From NCBI RefSeq assembly GCF_962719845.1, contig NZ_CAUIYF010000001.1, positions 1-64,000 on the forward strand: a stretch of 64,000 nt of DNA. The letters run 5' to 3'. The stretch is from Neisseria uirgultaei. Its GTDB lineage: Bacteria; Pseudomonadota; Gammaproteobacteria; Burkholderiales; Neisseriaceae. Of this stretch, positions 27,011-36,514 are shown in pieces; within the stretch, counting starts at the first letter, position 1, and every line of letters starts with the position of its first letter. The notes below the pieces were generated by a model. The model made no database searches and was not told the DNA's origin. It worked only from the letters and a program-made list of their open reading frames with translations. Position numbers and translations under genes: made by a program.

Positions 27011-28456
27011 TTACTGCTCTTCGTGCCACTTGTGTCCGTCGCGTGCCAACAGTTCGCGGGCGGCTTCGGGACCCCAAGAATGTGCGCCGTAACCGTGCGG
27101 CGGCGTGGTATTGCCTGCCCAGTTTTCCAAAATCGGCATCACATATTCCCAAGCGGCTTCGAGTTCGTCGCGGCGGTTGAACAAAGCGAGTTTGCCGTTA
27201 ATCACATCCAACAGCAGGCGTTCGTAAGCCTCGGCGCGGCGGCCTTCCAATGCTTTGCCCAAATCGGTTGCCAGCGGCACGGTTTCGACCTTATTGCCAG
27301 CACCCGGGGTTTTCATCTGCGTATAGAGGCGCACGGATTCATGCGGTTGCAACTCGATAACGAGCCGGTTGGGCGCGGTGCGGCTGCCTTCAAAAATATG
27401 GCTGTTCAAATCTTTGAAGTTCAAAACGATTTCCGCCACTTTGCCCGCCATGCGCTTGCCTGTACGCAGGTAAAAGGGAACGCCCTTCCAGCGTTCGTTT
27501 TCGATTTCGGCTTTAATGGCGACGTAGGTTTCGGTAAAGCTGTCTTGCGGAACGTTGATTTCCTCAAGATAACCGTTCATGCCTTTGGCGGCGGTATATT
27601 GTCCGCGCACGACGTTTTCATTGACAGATTCGACGGTCAGCGGCTTCAATGACTTGATGACTTTGACTTTTTCGTCGCGCACCGCGTCGGCATCCAAACT
27701 GGCGGGGGCTTCCATCGCAGTCATGCACAGCATCTGCATCAAATGGTTTTGCACCATATCGCGCAACGCGCCGGTAATGTCGTAAAACTCGCCGCGCTCT
27801 TCCACACCGAGCTGTTCGGCAATGGTCAGCTGCACGCTTTCAATATATTTGTTGTTCCACAGCGGCTCGAACATCACGTTGGCAAAACGCAGCGCCAGCA
27901 GGTTTTGCAGGCTTTCTTTGCCAAGGTAGTGGTCGATGCGGTAAATTTGCCCTTCTTTGAAATAACGCGCCACATCGGTATTGATTTGTTGGGAAGAAGC
28001 CAAATCCGTACCCAGCGGTTTTTCCAAAACCACGCGCACATTGTCGGCATTCAAACCGATCGCAGCAAGGTTCTCGCAGGCTTGCGCGAAGAATTTGGGC
28101 GCGGTGGACAGATAAATGACGACGTTGTCGGTTTCTTTGCACGCTTTGACCAAATCGCCCAAAGCGGCAAAATCGTCCGGCTGCGTAACATCGACTTTGA
28201 GATATGCGAGACGTTCGACAAACGATGCCCAAGCCTCATCGGAAAAATTTTCTTTCACATGGATTTTGGAACTGGTTTCCACCTTCGCCAGAAAACCTTC
28301 TGTATCCAACTCGCTGCGGCTGACCCCCAAAATACGCCCTTCGGGATGAAGCAGACCGGCCACGTGCGCCTGATACAGGCAGGGCAACAGCTTGCGCATC
28401 GCCAAATCGCCGGTCGCACCGAACAACACCAAATCAAAATTTGTTTGTGTACTCAT
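27011..28456 (-). CDS. zwf: Glucose-6-phosphate 1-dehydrogenase
   Basis: A 481-residue NADP-dependent enzyme. The N-terminal LVLFGATGDLAMRKLLP nucleotide site, the catalytic RIDHYLGKESLQNLLALRF (about residue 177) and later family segments are present. First gene of the minus-strand glucose block; the 413-base divergent gap to edd carries two HexR-like sites, the nearer about 100 bases upstream of this start. Confidence 0.97.
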   Translation of the reverse strand: MSTQTNFDLVLFGATGDLAMRKLLPCLYQAHVAGLLHPEGRILGVSRSELDTEGFLAKVETSSKIHVKENFSDEAWASFVERLAYLKVDVTQPDDFAALGDLVKACKETDNVVIYLSTAPKFFAQACENLAAIGLNADNVRVVLEKPLGTDLASSQQINTDVARYFKEGQIYRIDHYLGKESLQNLLALRFANVMFEPLWNNKYIESVQLTIAEQLGVEERGEFYDITGALRDMVQNHLMQMLCMTAMEAPASLDADAVRDEKVKVIKSLKPLTVESVNENVVRGQYTAAKGMNGYLEEINVPQDSFTETYVAIKAEIENERWKGVPFYLRTGKRMAGKVAEIVLNFKDLNSHIFEGSRTAPNRLVIELQPHESVRLYTQMKTPGAGNKVETVPLATDLGKALEGRRAEAYERLLLDVINGKLALFNRRDELEAAWEYVMPILENWAGNTTPPHGYGAHSWGPEAARELLARDGHKWHEEQ

Positions 28457-28557
28457 CGTATTATCTCGTCAGGAAAGAATTTTTCGATGCCGTCTGAAAC
28501 CTGCTTTTCCCATCACGCTGCATCACAATATCGGAAACAAAGGCAGGCGGCATAATG

Positions 28558-28572
28558 AGTAGTAATACTACA
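28558..28572 (-). promoter_or_regulatory. HexR-like operator, zwf side
   Basis: On the minus strand TGTAGTATTACTACT, matching the HexR consensus TGTARTwwwAYTACA except the last base. About 100 bases upstream of zwf. Confidence 0.6.
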
Positions 28573-28713
28573 CACCGCTACACTTTTTGTCTATTCCCAT
28601 TTTTACAATTTATTTGACTTAGTCCAAAAATCGGGCAGGTTTCCCCTATTCCGTTACAACAATCGGAAGATTCTGCGATTTAAATCAAATTTCTTTTCAA
28701 TGCCTGATTTTTT

Positions 28714-28728
28714 TGTAACAAAATTACA
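28714..28728 (+). promoter_or_regulatory. HexR-like operator, edd side
   Basis: TGTAACAAAATTACA, a near-palindrome close to the reported HexR box TGTAATTAAATTACA. It ends 10 bases before the TATAAT at 28739-28744 and so covers the likely -35 region, as expected for a repressor. Confidence 0.65.
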
Positions 28729-28738
28729 AATTTTGTAC

Positions 28739-28744
28739 TATAAT
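28739..28744 (+). promoter_or_regulatory. edd: -10 element of edd
   Basis: A perfect TATAAT, 125 bases before the edd start, with the HexR-like palindrome in the -35 position. No good separate -35 hexamer is seen. Confidence 0.55.
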
Positions 28745-28869
28745 AGCACCCGCTTCCCACTTTCAGACGGCATATCTTTTAAAACACTCCCCGTCTGAAT
28801 ACCCGATACAAAAATCAGAAACGCACAAACAAATCCCCAATACCACCCCGTTCCGACAGGAGACCGACC

Positions 28870-30705
<1,836 letters not shown>

Positions 30706-30712
30706 TGCACGT

Positions 30713-30752
30713 TTCAGACGACCTTTGTGAACGGAAGGTCGTCTGAAAAATT
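30713..30752 (+). terminator. Hairpin of foreign-dialect uptake sequences after edd
   Basis: TTCAGACGACCT and AGGTCGTCTGAA form an inverted pair followed by A-rich sequence. The unit is the N. mucosa-type dialect (AGGTCGTCTGAA), not the ATGCCGTCTGAA used elsewhere in the window. Confidence 0.7.
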
Positions 30753-31041
30753 ATTGAAGCCGTTTAAGATAGACGTAGGCCGGATTCTCGAATCCAACGT
30801 TATCAGGGCATTTGTCGAATATGAGTATCCGAATACAGCCTCTAAAGGTCGTCTGAAACTTAAACCCCGTCCCGTTTGAACACAGCAGACGTAGCGTGGG
30901 CTTAGCCCGCGAATAAAACCAAAGACGTAGGTCGGATTCTCGAATCCGACCTACAGCCCCCAAAGGTCGTCTGAAAACTTAAACCCCCATCCCGTTTGAC
31001 CGCAGCAAAAAACAACACTCCCTTCCACTTGGAGAACCGAA
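30753..31041. repeat. Repeat-rich spacer between edd and eda
   Basis: It contains two diverged tandem copies of a block of about 120 bases. Each carries a (g)acgtaggNcggattctcgaatcc palindrome (30773 onward, and 30926-30953 as a perfect 13-bp inverted repeat with a two-base centre), an AGGTCGTCTGAAA (30846, 30964) and a CTTAAACCCC-CCCGTTTG tail. There is no coding gene. It looks like REP-like sequence imported from another Neisseria species. Confidence 0.7.
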
Positions 31042-31680
31042 ATGTCCAAACTGACCCCCCGCAAAATTTTAACTGCCGGCGCAGTTGTGCCGGTAATGGC
31101 GATTGACGACTTGAGCACTGCCGTCGATTTATCCCATGCCCTTGTCGAAGGCGGCATTCCTACCCTCGAAATCACCTTGCGCACCCCCGTCGGCCTCGAC
31201 GCCATCCGCCTGATTGCCAAAGAAGTACCCAACGCCATCGTCGGCGCAGGTACGGTAACCAATCCCGAACAGCTCAAAGCCGTCGAAGACGCAGGCGCGG
31301 TTTTCGCCATCAGCCCGGGCCTGCACGAATCCCTCGCCAAAGCCAGCCACAATAGCGGCATCCCCCTGATTCCCGGCGTTGCCACTCCGGGCGAAGTCCA
31401 ACTGGCTTTGGAACACGGCATCGACACACTCAAACTCTTCCCTGCCGAAGTTGTCGGCGGCAAAGCGATGCTCAAAGCCCTCTACGGACCTTACGCCGAC
31501 GTACGCTTCTGCCCGACCGGCGGCATCAGCCTGGCCACCGCCCCCGAGTACTTGGCACTGCCCAACGTCCTGTGCGTCGGCGGCTCATGGCTGACGCCGA
31601 AAGAAGCTGTAAAAAACAAAGACTGGGACACCATCACCCGCCTCGCCAAAGAAGCGGCGGCATTGAAACCCAAAGCCTGA
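31042..31680 (+). CDS. eda: KDPG aldolase
   Basis: A 212-residue class I aldolase that splits KDPG to pyruvate and glyceraldehyde-3-phosphate. Catalytic Glu in PTLEITLRTPVGLDA (about residue 46) and Schiff-base Lys in DTLKLFPAEVVGG (about residue 133) are present, with the C-terminal RFCPTGGISLATAPEYL. TTGGAG lies upstream as SD. Completes the Entner-Doudoroff pathway begun by glk, zwf, pgl and edd. Confidence 0.96.
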   Translation: MSKLTPRKILTAGAVVPVMAIDDLSTAVDLSHALVEGGIPTLEITLRTPVGLDAIRLIAKEVPNAIVGAGTVTNPEQLKAVEDAGAVFAISPGLHESLAKASHNSGIPLIPGVATPGEVQLALEHGIDTLKLFPAEVVGGKAMLKALYGPYADVRFCPTGGISLATAPEYLALPNVLCVGGSWLTPKEAVKNKDWDTITRLAKEAAALKPKA

Positions 31681-31694
31681 ACCGCATCGTAAAA

Positions 31695-31733
31695 ATGCCG
31701 TCTGAAGCCCTTTGCTGTTTCAGATGGCATTTT
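31695..31733 (+). terminator. Imperfect uptake-sequence hairpin after eda
   Basis: ATGCCGTCTGAA and TTTCAGATGGCAT (one changed base) around an 11-base loop, then TTTTG. Confidence 0.65.
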
Positions 31734-31950
31734 GCCGCTTGGCGGCCCAGTCGGCATACACGGCAGCACCTCCCCTAAAATACCCATCCATCTCCCGCAT
31801 AATGCGAAGGACACACGATATGAGGAAATATATGACGAGAAAAATAATTATAATATATTTATCAAGTAGTTAGAAAATCGCCCTATCGGTAAAATGTCGT
31901 GATGAACAGCTAAAACTAACAAGTTAACCGTCGTTAAAAAATAACGCTCA
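31734..31950. other. AT-rich gap without a gene
   Basis: From about 31815 the sequence turns very AT-rich and has no plausible gene. It leads into the IS-end remnant at 31951. Confidence 0.4.
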
Positions 31951-32068
31951 GAGACCTTTGCAAAATTCCTTTTCTTCAAACAGCCGACATCCAACCACAG
32001 GTTTTTCGGCTGTTTTCGTTTCAAATACCCGCCGTTCCCACCAAAATATCCCATTAATCCCCCTTAAA
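31951..32068. mobile_element. Solo end remnant of an IS1106-like element
   Basis: GAGACCTTTGCAAAATTCC and the following 100 bases are homologous to the left end of the complete element at 35183 (same GAGACC end, same ...TTTTCGGCTGTTTTCGTTTCAAATA stretch in pieces). Only this end is left; a further match resumes at 32174 after an inserted Correia element. Confidence 0.75.
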
Positions 32069-32173
32069 TATAGTGGATTAACAAAAACCAGTACGGCGTT
32101 ACCTCGCCTTGCCGTACTATTTGTACTGTCTGCGGCTTCGTCGCCTTGTCCTAATTTTTGTTAATCCACTATA
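32069..32173. repeat. Correia element, short (internally deleted) form
   Basis: 105 bases from TATAGTGGATTAACAAAAAC to its inverse GTTAATCCACTATA. It keeps the ACCTCGCCTTGCCGTACTATTTGTACTGTC-type interior but lacks the about 50-base middle of the full form. It is inserted into the IS end remnant. Confidence 0.85.
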
Positions 32174-32214
32174 CCTGATTGATCAGGCACAGCCCGTTTT
32201 ACGCGGCTGAAAAA

Positions 32215-32243
32215 ATGCCGTCTGAAACACGTTCAGACGGCAT
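32215..32243 (-). terminator. Uptake-sequence hairpin after the alcohol dehydrogenase
   Basis: ATGCCGTCTGAA pairs with its inverse around a five-base loop and, on the minus strand, is followed by six T. Confidence 0.8.
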
Positions 32244-32273
32244 CCGCTTAAAAAACAACTGATTCAACGCCGA

Positions 32274-33314
32274 TTAATCCGCTTCCAAAACCACTTTCAT
32301 CGCTTGGTTTTCGGCGGCGTGTTTGAACACGTCGTAAGCTTTTTCCAATTCGCTGAATTTGAAATGGTGGGTCAACATTTTGGTGTAATCGACGGAGCTG
32401 CTGGAAATTGCCTTCATCAGCATTTCGGTGGTATTGGCGTTTACCAGGCCGGTTGTGATGGCAAGGTTTTTAATCCAGAGTTTTTCAAGTTTGAAATCAA
32501 CGGATTGACCATGTACGCCAACCACAGCGATATGGCCGCCGGGTTTCACGATGTCTTGGCACATATTCCAAGTTGCAGGGATACCGACCGCTTCGATGGC
32601 ACAATCTACGCCGTCTTCGCCGACGATAGCGGCAACTTGCTTGCTTACATCGCCGGAAGCAGGGTTAATGGTATGGGTCGTGCCCAACTCTTTCGCCAGT
32701 TTCAAACGGTTTTCGTCCATATCGCAAACGATGATGGCGGCGGGGCTATACAGTTGGGCGGTCAGCAAGGCGGACATGCCGACAGGGCCTGCACCAGCGA
32801 TGAATACGGTGTCGCCGGGTTTGACATCACCATATTGCACGCCGATTTCGTGTGCGGTCGGCAAAGCGTCGCTCAACAGCAGGGCGACTTCTTCGTTGAC
32901 ATTGTCGGGCAGCGGAACAAGGCTGTTGTCTGCATAAGGCGTACGGACGTATTCGGCCTGCGTACCGTCAATCATATAGCCCAAAATCCAACCGCCATTG
33001 CGGCAGTGTGAATAGAGTTGGATTTTGCAGTTGTCGCAAGTGCAGCATTTGCTGACGCATGAAATAATGACTTTATCACCGACTTTAATGTTTTTTACAG
33101 CATCGCCGACTTCTTCTACAATACCGATGCCTTCATGGCCGAGAATACGGCCGTCGGCGACTTCGGGGTTTTTGCCTTTCCAAATACCCAAATCAGTACC
33201 GCAAATCGTGGTTTTGACGATTTTCACCACCGCATCGGTCGGATCGATAATCTGCGGACGAGGTTTTTCTTCAAAACGGATGTCGTTTGCGCCGTGATAA
33301 ACCATTGCTTTCAT
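32274..33314 (-). CDS. Zinc-dependent alcohol dehydrogenase
   Basis: A 346-residue medium-chain dehydrogenase. Catalytic zinc ligands in TTICGTDLGIW and GHEGIGIVEEVGD (residues about 37-70); structural zinc loop CVSKCCTCDNCKIQLYSHC (about residues 89-108); NAD site VFIAGAGPVGMSALL and acidic DMDENRLKLAK. The loop has one extra Cys beyond the usual four. Exact substrate is unknown; NAD-alcohol oxidation or aldehyde reduction. Expression is probably from the strong promoter at 33376-33404. No regulatory gene is adjacent. Confidence 0.9.
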   Translation of the reverse strand: MKAMVYHGANDIRFEEKPRPQIIDPTDAVVKIVKTTICGTDLGIWKGKNPEVADGRILGHEGIGIVEEVGDAVKNIKVGDKVIISCVSKCCTCDNCKIQLYSHCRNGGWILGYMIDGTQAEYVRTPYADNSLVPLPDNVNEEVALLLSDALPTAHEIGVQYGDVKPGDTVFIAGAGPVGMSALLTAQLYSPAAIIVCDMDENRLKLAKELGTTHTINPASGDVSKQVAAIVGEDGVDCAIEAVGIPATWNMCQDIVKPGGHIAVVGVHGQSVDFKLEKLWIKNLAITTGLVNANTTEMLMKAISSSSVDYTKMLTHHFKFSELEKAYDVFKHAAENQAMKVVLEAD

Positions 33315-33375
33315 GCTGATACTCCTTGCTTGTTGATAAATAATTTCAATACCGCAATAAAGTCTCTTTGTATGA

Positions 33376-33404
33376 GTTATATACCCCTATAATCTGTATG
33401 TCAA
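33376..33404 (-). promoter_or_regulatory. Sigma-70-type promoter of the alcohol dehydrogenase
   Basis: On the minus strand TTGACA (33404-33399), 17-base spacer, TATAAC (33381-33376), about 60 bases from the start codon. No MerR-type 19-20-base spacing. Confidence 0.75.
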
Positions 33405-33476
33405 TAAGAATTACTTTCACAATGTTATACCATAACATATTGTTTTAAATATAAATAAAACCACAGATTGATATTA

Positions 33477-34517
33477 ATGAACACACCCATCCCCTTCTCC
33501 GAACGGCTCATCCGCTGGCAAAAACAATACGGCAGGCACCACCTGCCTTGGCAAGTGCAAAACCCTTATTGCGTCTGGCTTTCCGAAATCATGCTCCAGC
33601 AAACGCAGGTCGCCACCGTATTGGACTACTATCCGCGTTTCTTGGAAAAATTCCCGACCGTACAAACGCTTGCCGCTGCGCCGCAAGACGAAGTGTTGTC
33701 GTTGTGGGCGGGGTTGGGCTATTACAGCCGCGCGCGCAATCTGCACAAAGCCGCGCAACAAGTCGTCGGACAATTCGGTGGTATCTTTCCATCCGAACGC
33801 AAAGACTTGGAAACGCTCTGCGGCGTAGGCAGAAGTACCGCCGCCGCCATTTGCGCCTTTGCCTTCAACCGCCGCGAGACCATTTTGGACGGCAACGTCA
33901 AACGCGTACTCTGCCGCGTGTTTGCCCGCGACGGTAATCCGCAGGACAAAAAATTTGAAAACTCGCTCTGGACGCTTGCCGAAAGCCTGATGCCGTCTGA
34001 AAACACCGATATGCCTGCCTACACGCAGGGCTTGATGGATTTGGGCGCGACCGTGTGCAAACGGACGAAACCCTTGTGCCACCAATGCCCGATGGCGGAC
34101 ATCTGCGAAGCGAAAAAGCAAAACCGCATTGCTGAGTTACCGCGCAAAAAAACTGCCCCCGAAGTACAAACCCTGCCGCTTTATTGGCTGATTGTCCGCA
34201 ACCGAAACGGCGCAATCTTATTGGAAAAACGCCCTGCCAAAGGCATTTGGGGCGGTCTGTATTGCGTACCGTGTTTTGAAAGTTTGAACGGGCTTTCCGA
34301 CTTTGCCGCCAAATTCTCCCTGACCATGGCAGATATGGACGAACAAACCGCCCTGACCCACCGCCTGACTCACCGTTTGCTGATGATTACGCCGTTTGAA
34401 GGGCAAATGCCGTCTGAAAGCCCTTCAGACGGCATTTGGATAAAGCCGGCGCATTTGAAAGATTACGGCCTGCCCAAGCCTTTGGAAATTTATTTAAACA
34501 GTAATAGGTTAGAATAA
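33477..34517 (+). CDS. mutY: Adenine DNA glycosylase
   Basis: A 346-residue base-excision repair enzyme removing A opposite 8-oxoG. Catalytic Glu in WLSEIMLQQTQVATV (about residue 36), helix-hairpin-helix LCGVGRSTAAAI (with Cys where most have Pro), catalytic Asp in ILDGNVKRVL, and a 4Fe-4S loop C-x6-C-x2-C-x5-C (CKRTKPLCHQCPMADIC). The C-terminal NUDIX-like domain follows. Near the end (34408-34437) the gene contains an inverted pair of uptake sequences read in frame as MPSESPSDGIW. Confidence 0.95.
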   Translation: MNTPIPFSERLIRWQKQYGRHHLPWQVQNPYCVWLSEIMLQQTQVATVLDYYPRFLEKFPTVQTLAAAPQDEVLSLWAGLGYYSRARNLHKAAQQVVGQFGGIFPSERKDLETLCGVGRSTAAAICAFAFNRRETILDGNVKRVLCRVFARDGNPQDKKFENSLWTLAESLMPSENTDMPAYTQGLMDLGATVCKRTKPLCHQCPMADICEAKKQNRIAELPRKKTAPEVQTLPLYWLIVRNRNGAILLEKRPAKGIWGGLYCVPCFESLNGLSDFAAKFSLTMADMDEQTALTHRLTHRLLMITPFEGQMPSESPSDGIWIKPAHLKDYGLPKPLEIYLNSNRLE

Positions 34518-34679
34518 ACAAAATAAACCCATTGAACTGTTGTTTGCAGGTATCGCAGCAAGAACAGCCGATGAATTTGGGTCGTATTTTAGGCAGCGGG
34601 ATAATGTTCAAATGGGACATTTGGAACGGAAAAAGTCGGCAATTTAAAAAGGATTTAAAAAGCAAAGAAGGTCAAAAAT

Positions 34680-35108
34680 ATGAACACAAACTTAAATGAC
34701 AAAGACAAAGCCATGGATACCGCAATCAGGTTTCAGAAAAGGATGAGGATTCCGAAATTTTTCTTTTTAATTCTCGAAATCACAGTGGTTTTGGCATTTA
34801 TCCAAGACGTGATAACGGGTTCTAACTTTCTGCAAATAACAATTGTGCAAATAATATTTGCGATATATTTCAGTTTCGGAGGTATCATAATTTTATTCTA
34901 CATAATCATCGCAGGAATCTGCCCCTATTGCCACGAATTCCAAAAGATGAATTATGGCACCTCCGTCGGCATCGGGTCGGATAGCTTTACTTTCTTTAAA
35001 GGCGTTTCCCCTGTTCCAAAAATCGATTACTGCAGCAAATGCGGTAAGCCCCTGTCTCCCGAAGCCGTAAATACGGTGATGAATGATAAAACCGATAAAG
35101 GAATGTGA
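34680..35108 (+). CDS. Small membrane protein with a zinc-ribbon-like tail
   Basis: A 142-residue AT-rich gene. Two hydrophobic segments (about residues 25-45 and 55-75) are followed by CPYC and CSKCG pairs, which would form a zinc ribbon. No family recognised. It sits next to the IS1106-like element, and its composition differs from neighbouring genes, which suggests acquisition. ATG 34680 lies in AT-rich sequence with a weak GAAGG upstream. Confidence 0.6.
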   Translation: MNTNLNDKDKAMDTAIRFQKRMRIPKFFFLILEITVVLAFIQDVITGSNFLQITIVQIIFAIYFSFGGIIILFYIIIAGICPYCHEFQKMNYGTSVGIGSDSFTFFKGVSPVPKIDYCSKCGKPLSPEAVNTVMNDKTDKGM

Positions 35109-35182
35109 ACAGCGTTTTAACAACAGTGAAATAAAATATAAAATTTCAATTTTAAAATAATGAGCTAATGGAAATTTGATCC

Positions 35183-36401
35183 GAGACCTTTGCAAAATTC
35201 CTTTCCCCCCCCAACAACCGAAACCCCAGCACAGGTTTTCGGCTGTTTTCGTTTCAAATATCCACTAATTCTACCCCAATACCCCCTTAATCCTCCCCGG
35301 ATACCCGATAATCAGGCATCCGGGCCGCCTTTTAGGCGGCAGCAGGCACACTTAGCCTGTTAGCCGCTTTCAACAGGTTCAAACATATCGCCTTCAGATG
35401 GCTTTGCGCACTCACTTTAATCAGTCCGAAATAGGCTGCCCGCGCATAGCGGAATTTACGGTGCAGCGTACCGAAGCTTTGTTCGACCACATAACGGGTC
35501 TTCAACAAATAGCGGTTGCGTTTGGTTTGCACTTCCGTCAGCGGATGTTTGCGGCAGGCTTTGCGCATAATGCCGTCCGACAACCGATGCTCTTCCAGAT
35601 GTTGCCGGTTTTCCTTACTGTCATAGCCTTTGTCGGCATAGACGGCCGTACCTTCGGCTATCCCTTCCAGCAAAGGCGACAGGTGGTTGCACTCATGGGT
35701 ATTGGCGGGGGTAATGTGCAGTTTCCCGATATAGCCTTCCCCATCGGTGCGGGTATATTGTTTGTAACCGGGTCTGTATAAACCGTTTTTCTTTGTCCAA
35801 CGGGCATCTTTGTCTTTGCTCGGTGTGGTTTGGCCGCCGACTTGTCCTTCTTCATCGACTTCTATGGCCTGACGCTGTTTGCCGCCGGCGGTCTGAATAA
35901 TGGTGGCGTCAACGACGGCGGCGGATGCTTTCTCTATTTTTAAACCTTTTTCGGTCAGTTGGCGGTTAATCAGTTTGAGCAATTCGGACAGGGTGTCGTC
36001 TTGCGCCGCCGGTTGCGGTAGCGGCATAAGGTGCCGTAATCGGGGATGCCCAGTTCGTCAAAACGGCAAAACAGGTTGAAATCGATGCGGGTGATGAGGC
36101 TGTGTTCGAGTTCGGGATCGGAGAGGCTGTGCCATTGTCCGGGCAGGACGGCTTTGAACATGGACAACGGGGGATAGGCGGGACGGCCGCAGTGGTCTCG
36201 AAGGTAACGGGTTTTTTGACGATTCAGGTATTGTTCGATCGGTTGCCAATCAATCACCTGATCCAACTTCAATAATGGGAAGCGGCCGATGTGTTTGGCA
36301 ATCATGGCTTGGGCGGTTTGCTGGAAGAAGGTGTTCATGAGAAATCCCCTAAATGTCTTGGTGGGGATTTAGGGGGTTTTGGGGATTTTTGTAAAGGTCT
36401 C
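35183..36401 (-). mobile_element. IS1106-like insertion sequence (IS5 family), 1219 bp
   Basis: Ends are GAGACCTTTGCAAAATTCC and its imperfect inverse (GAGACCTTTACAAAAATCC on the other strand). The single transposase frame is broken by one frameshift. Flanks (GATCC before, CAGCAG after) show no target duplication. One side abuts the decayed hsdR remnant, so recombination or deletion at the element is likely. Confidence 0.88.
35332..36338 (-). pseudogene. IS5-family transposase, frameshifted
   Basis: The N-terminal part (36338 to about 36020) begins MNTFFQQTAQAMIAKHIGRF and runs to YGTLCRYRNR. The reading then continues in another frame as AQDDTLSELLKLINRQ to the stop at 35332. DDE residues can be seen: VVDATIIQT, YADKGYDS and YVVEQSFGTLHRK. 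A single missing base near 36017-36025 explains the break. Unless rescued by frameshifting, the enzyme is inactive, but other copies could act on this element in trans. Confidence 0.88.
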
Positions 36402-36514
36402 CAGCAGCGAACTGGTTATCTGCAACCGGTAAAACAAAAGCGATGATAACCGTCGCTTTTATAAAAGTACAAGGGAGTTGCAAATAGTGCAATAAACTGC
36501 CAAAGTTTTTTTTC
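36402..36514. other. Short junction sequence
   Basis: Contains an inverted repeat (AAAAGCGA...TCGCTTTT, about 36437-36461) and no gene. It separates the IS end from the last recognisable hsdR codons. Confidence 0.4.

Larger units (their letters stand above)
28457..28869. promoter_or_regulatory. Divergent zwf-edd control region
   Basis: This 413-base gap carries two HexR-like palindromes (28558-28572 and 28714-28728), a TATAAT for edd and one stray half uptake sequence. The middle part (28600-28740) is AT-rich. No coding frame is convincing. Confidence 0.7.

Noticed and set aside
33376..33404. MerR/NmlR-type operator upstream of the alcohol dehydrogenase
   Set aside because: The -35 to -10 spacer is 17 bases, normal sigma-70 spacing rather than the 19-20 expected for MerR-type control, and no regulator is adjacent.
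34571..34699. 43-residue ORF between mutY and the zinc-ribbon gene
   Set aside because: No ribosome site, overlaps the following gene, and no protein-like pattern that stands out; recorded as doubtful.
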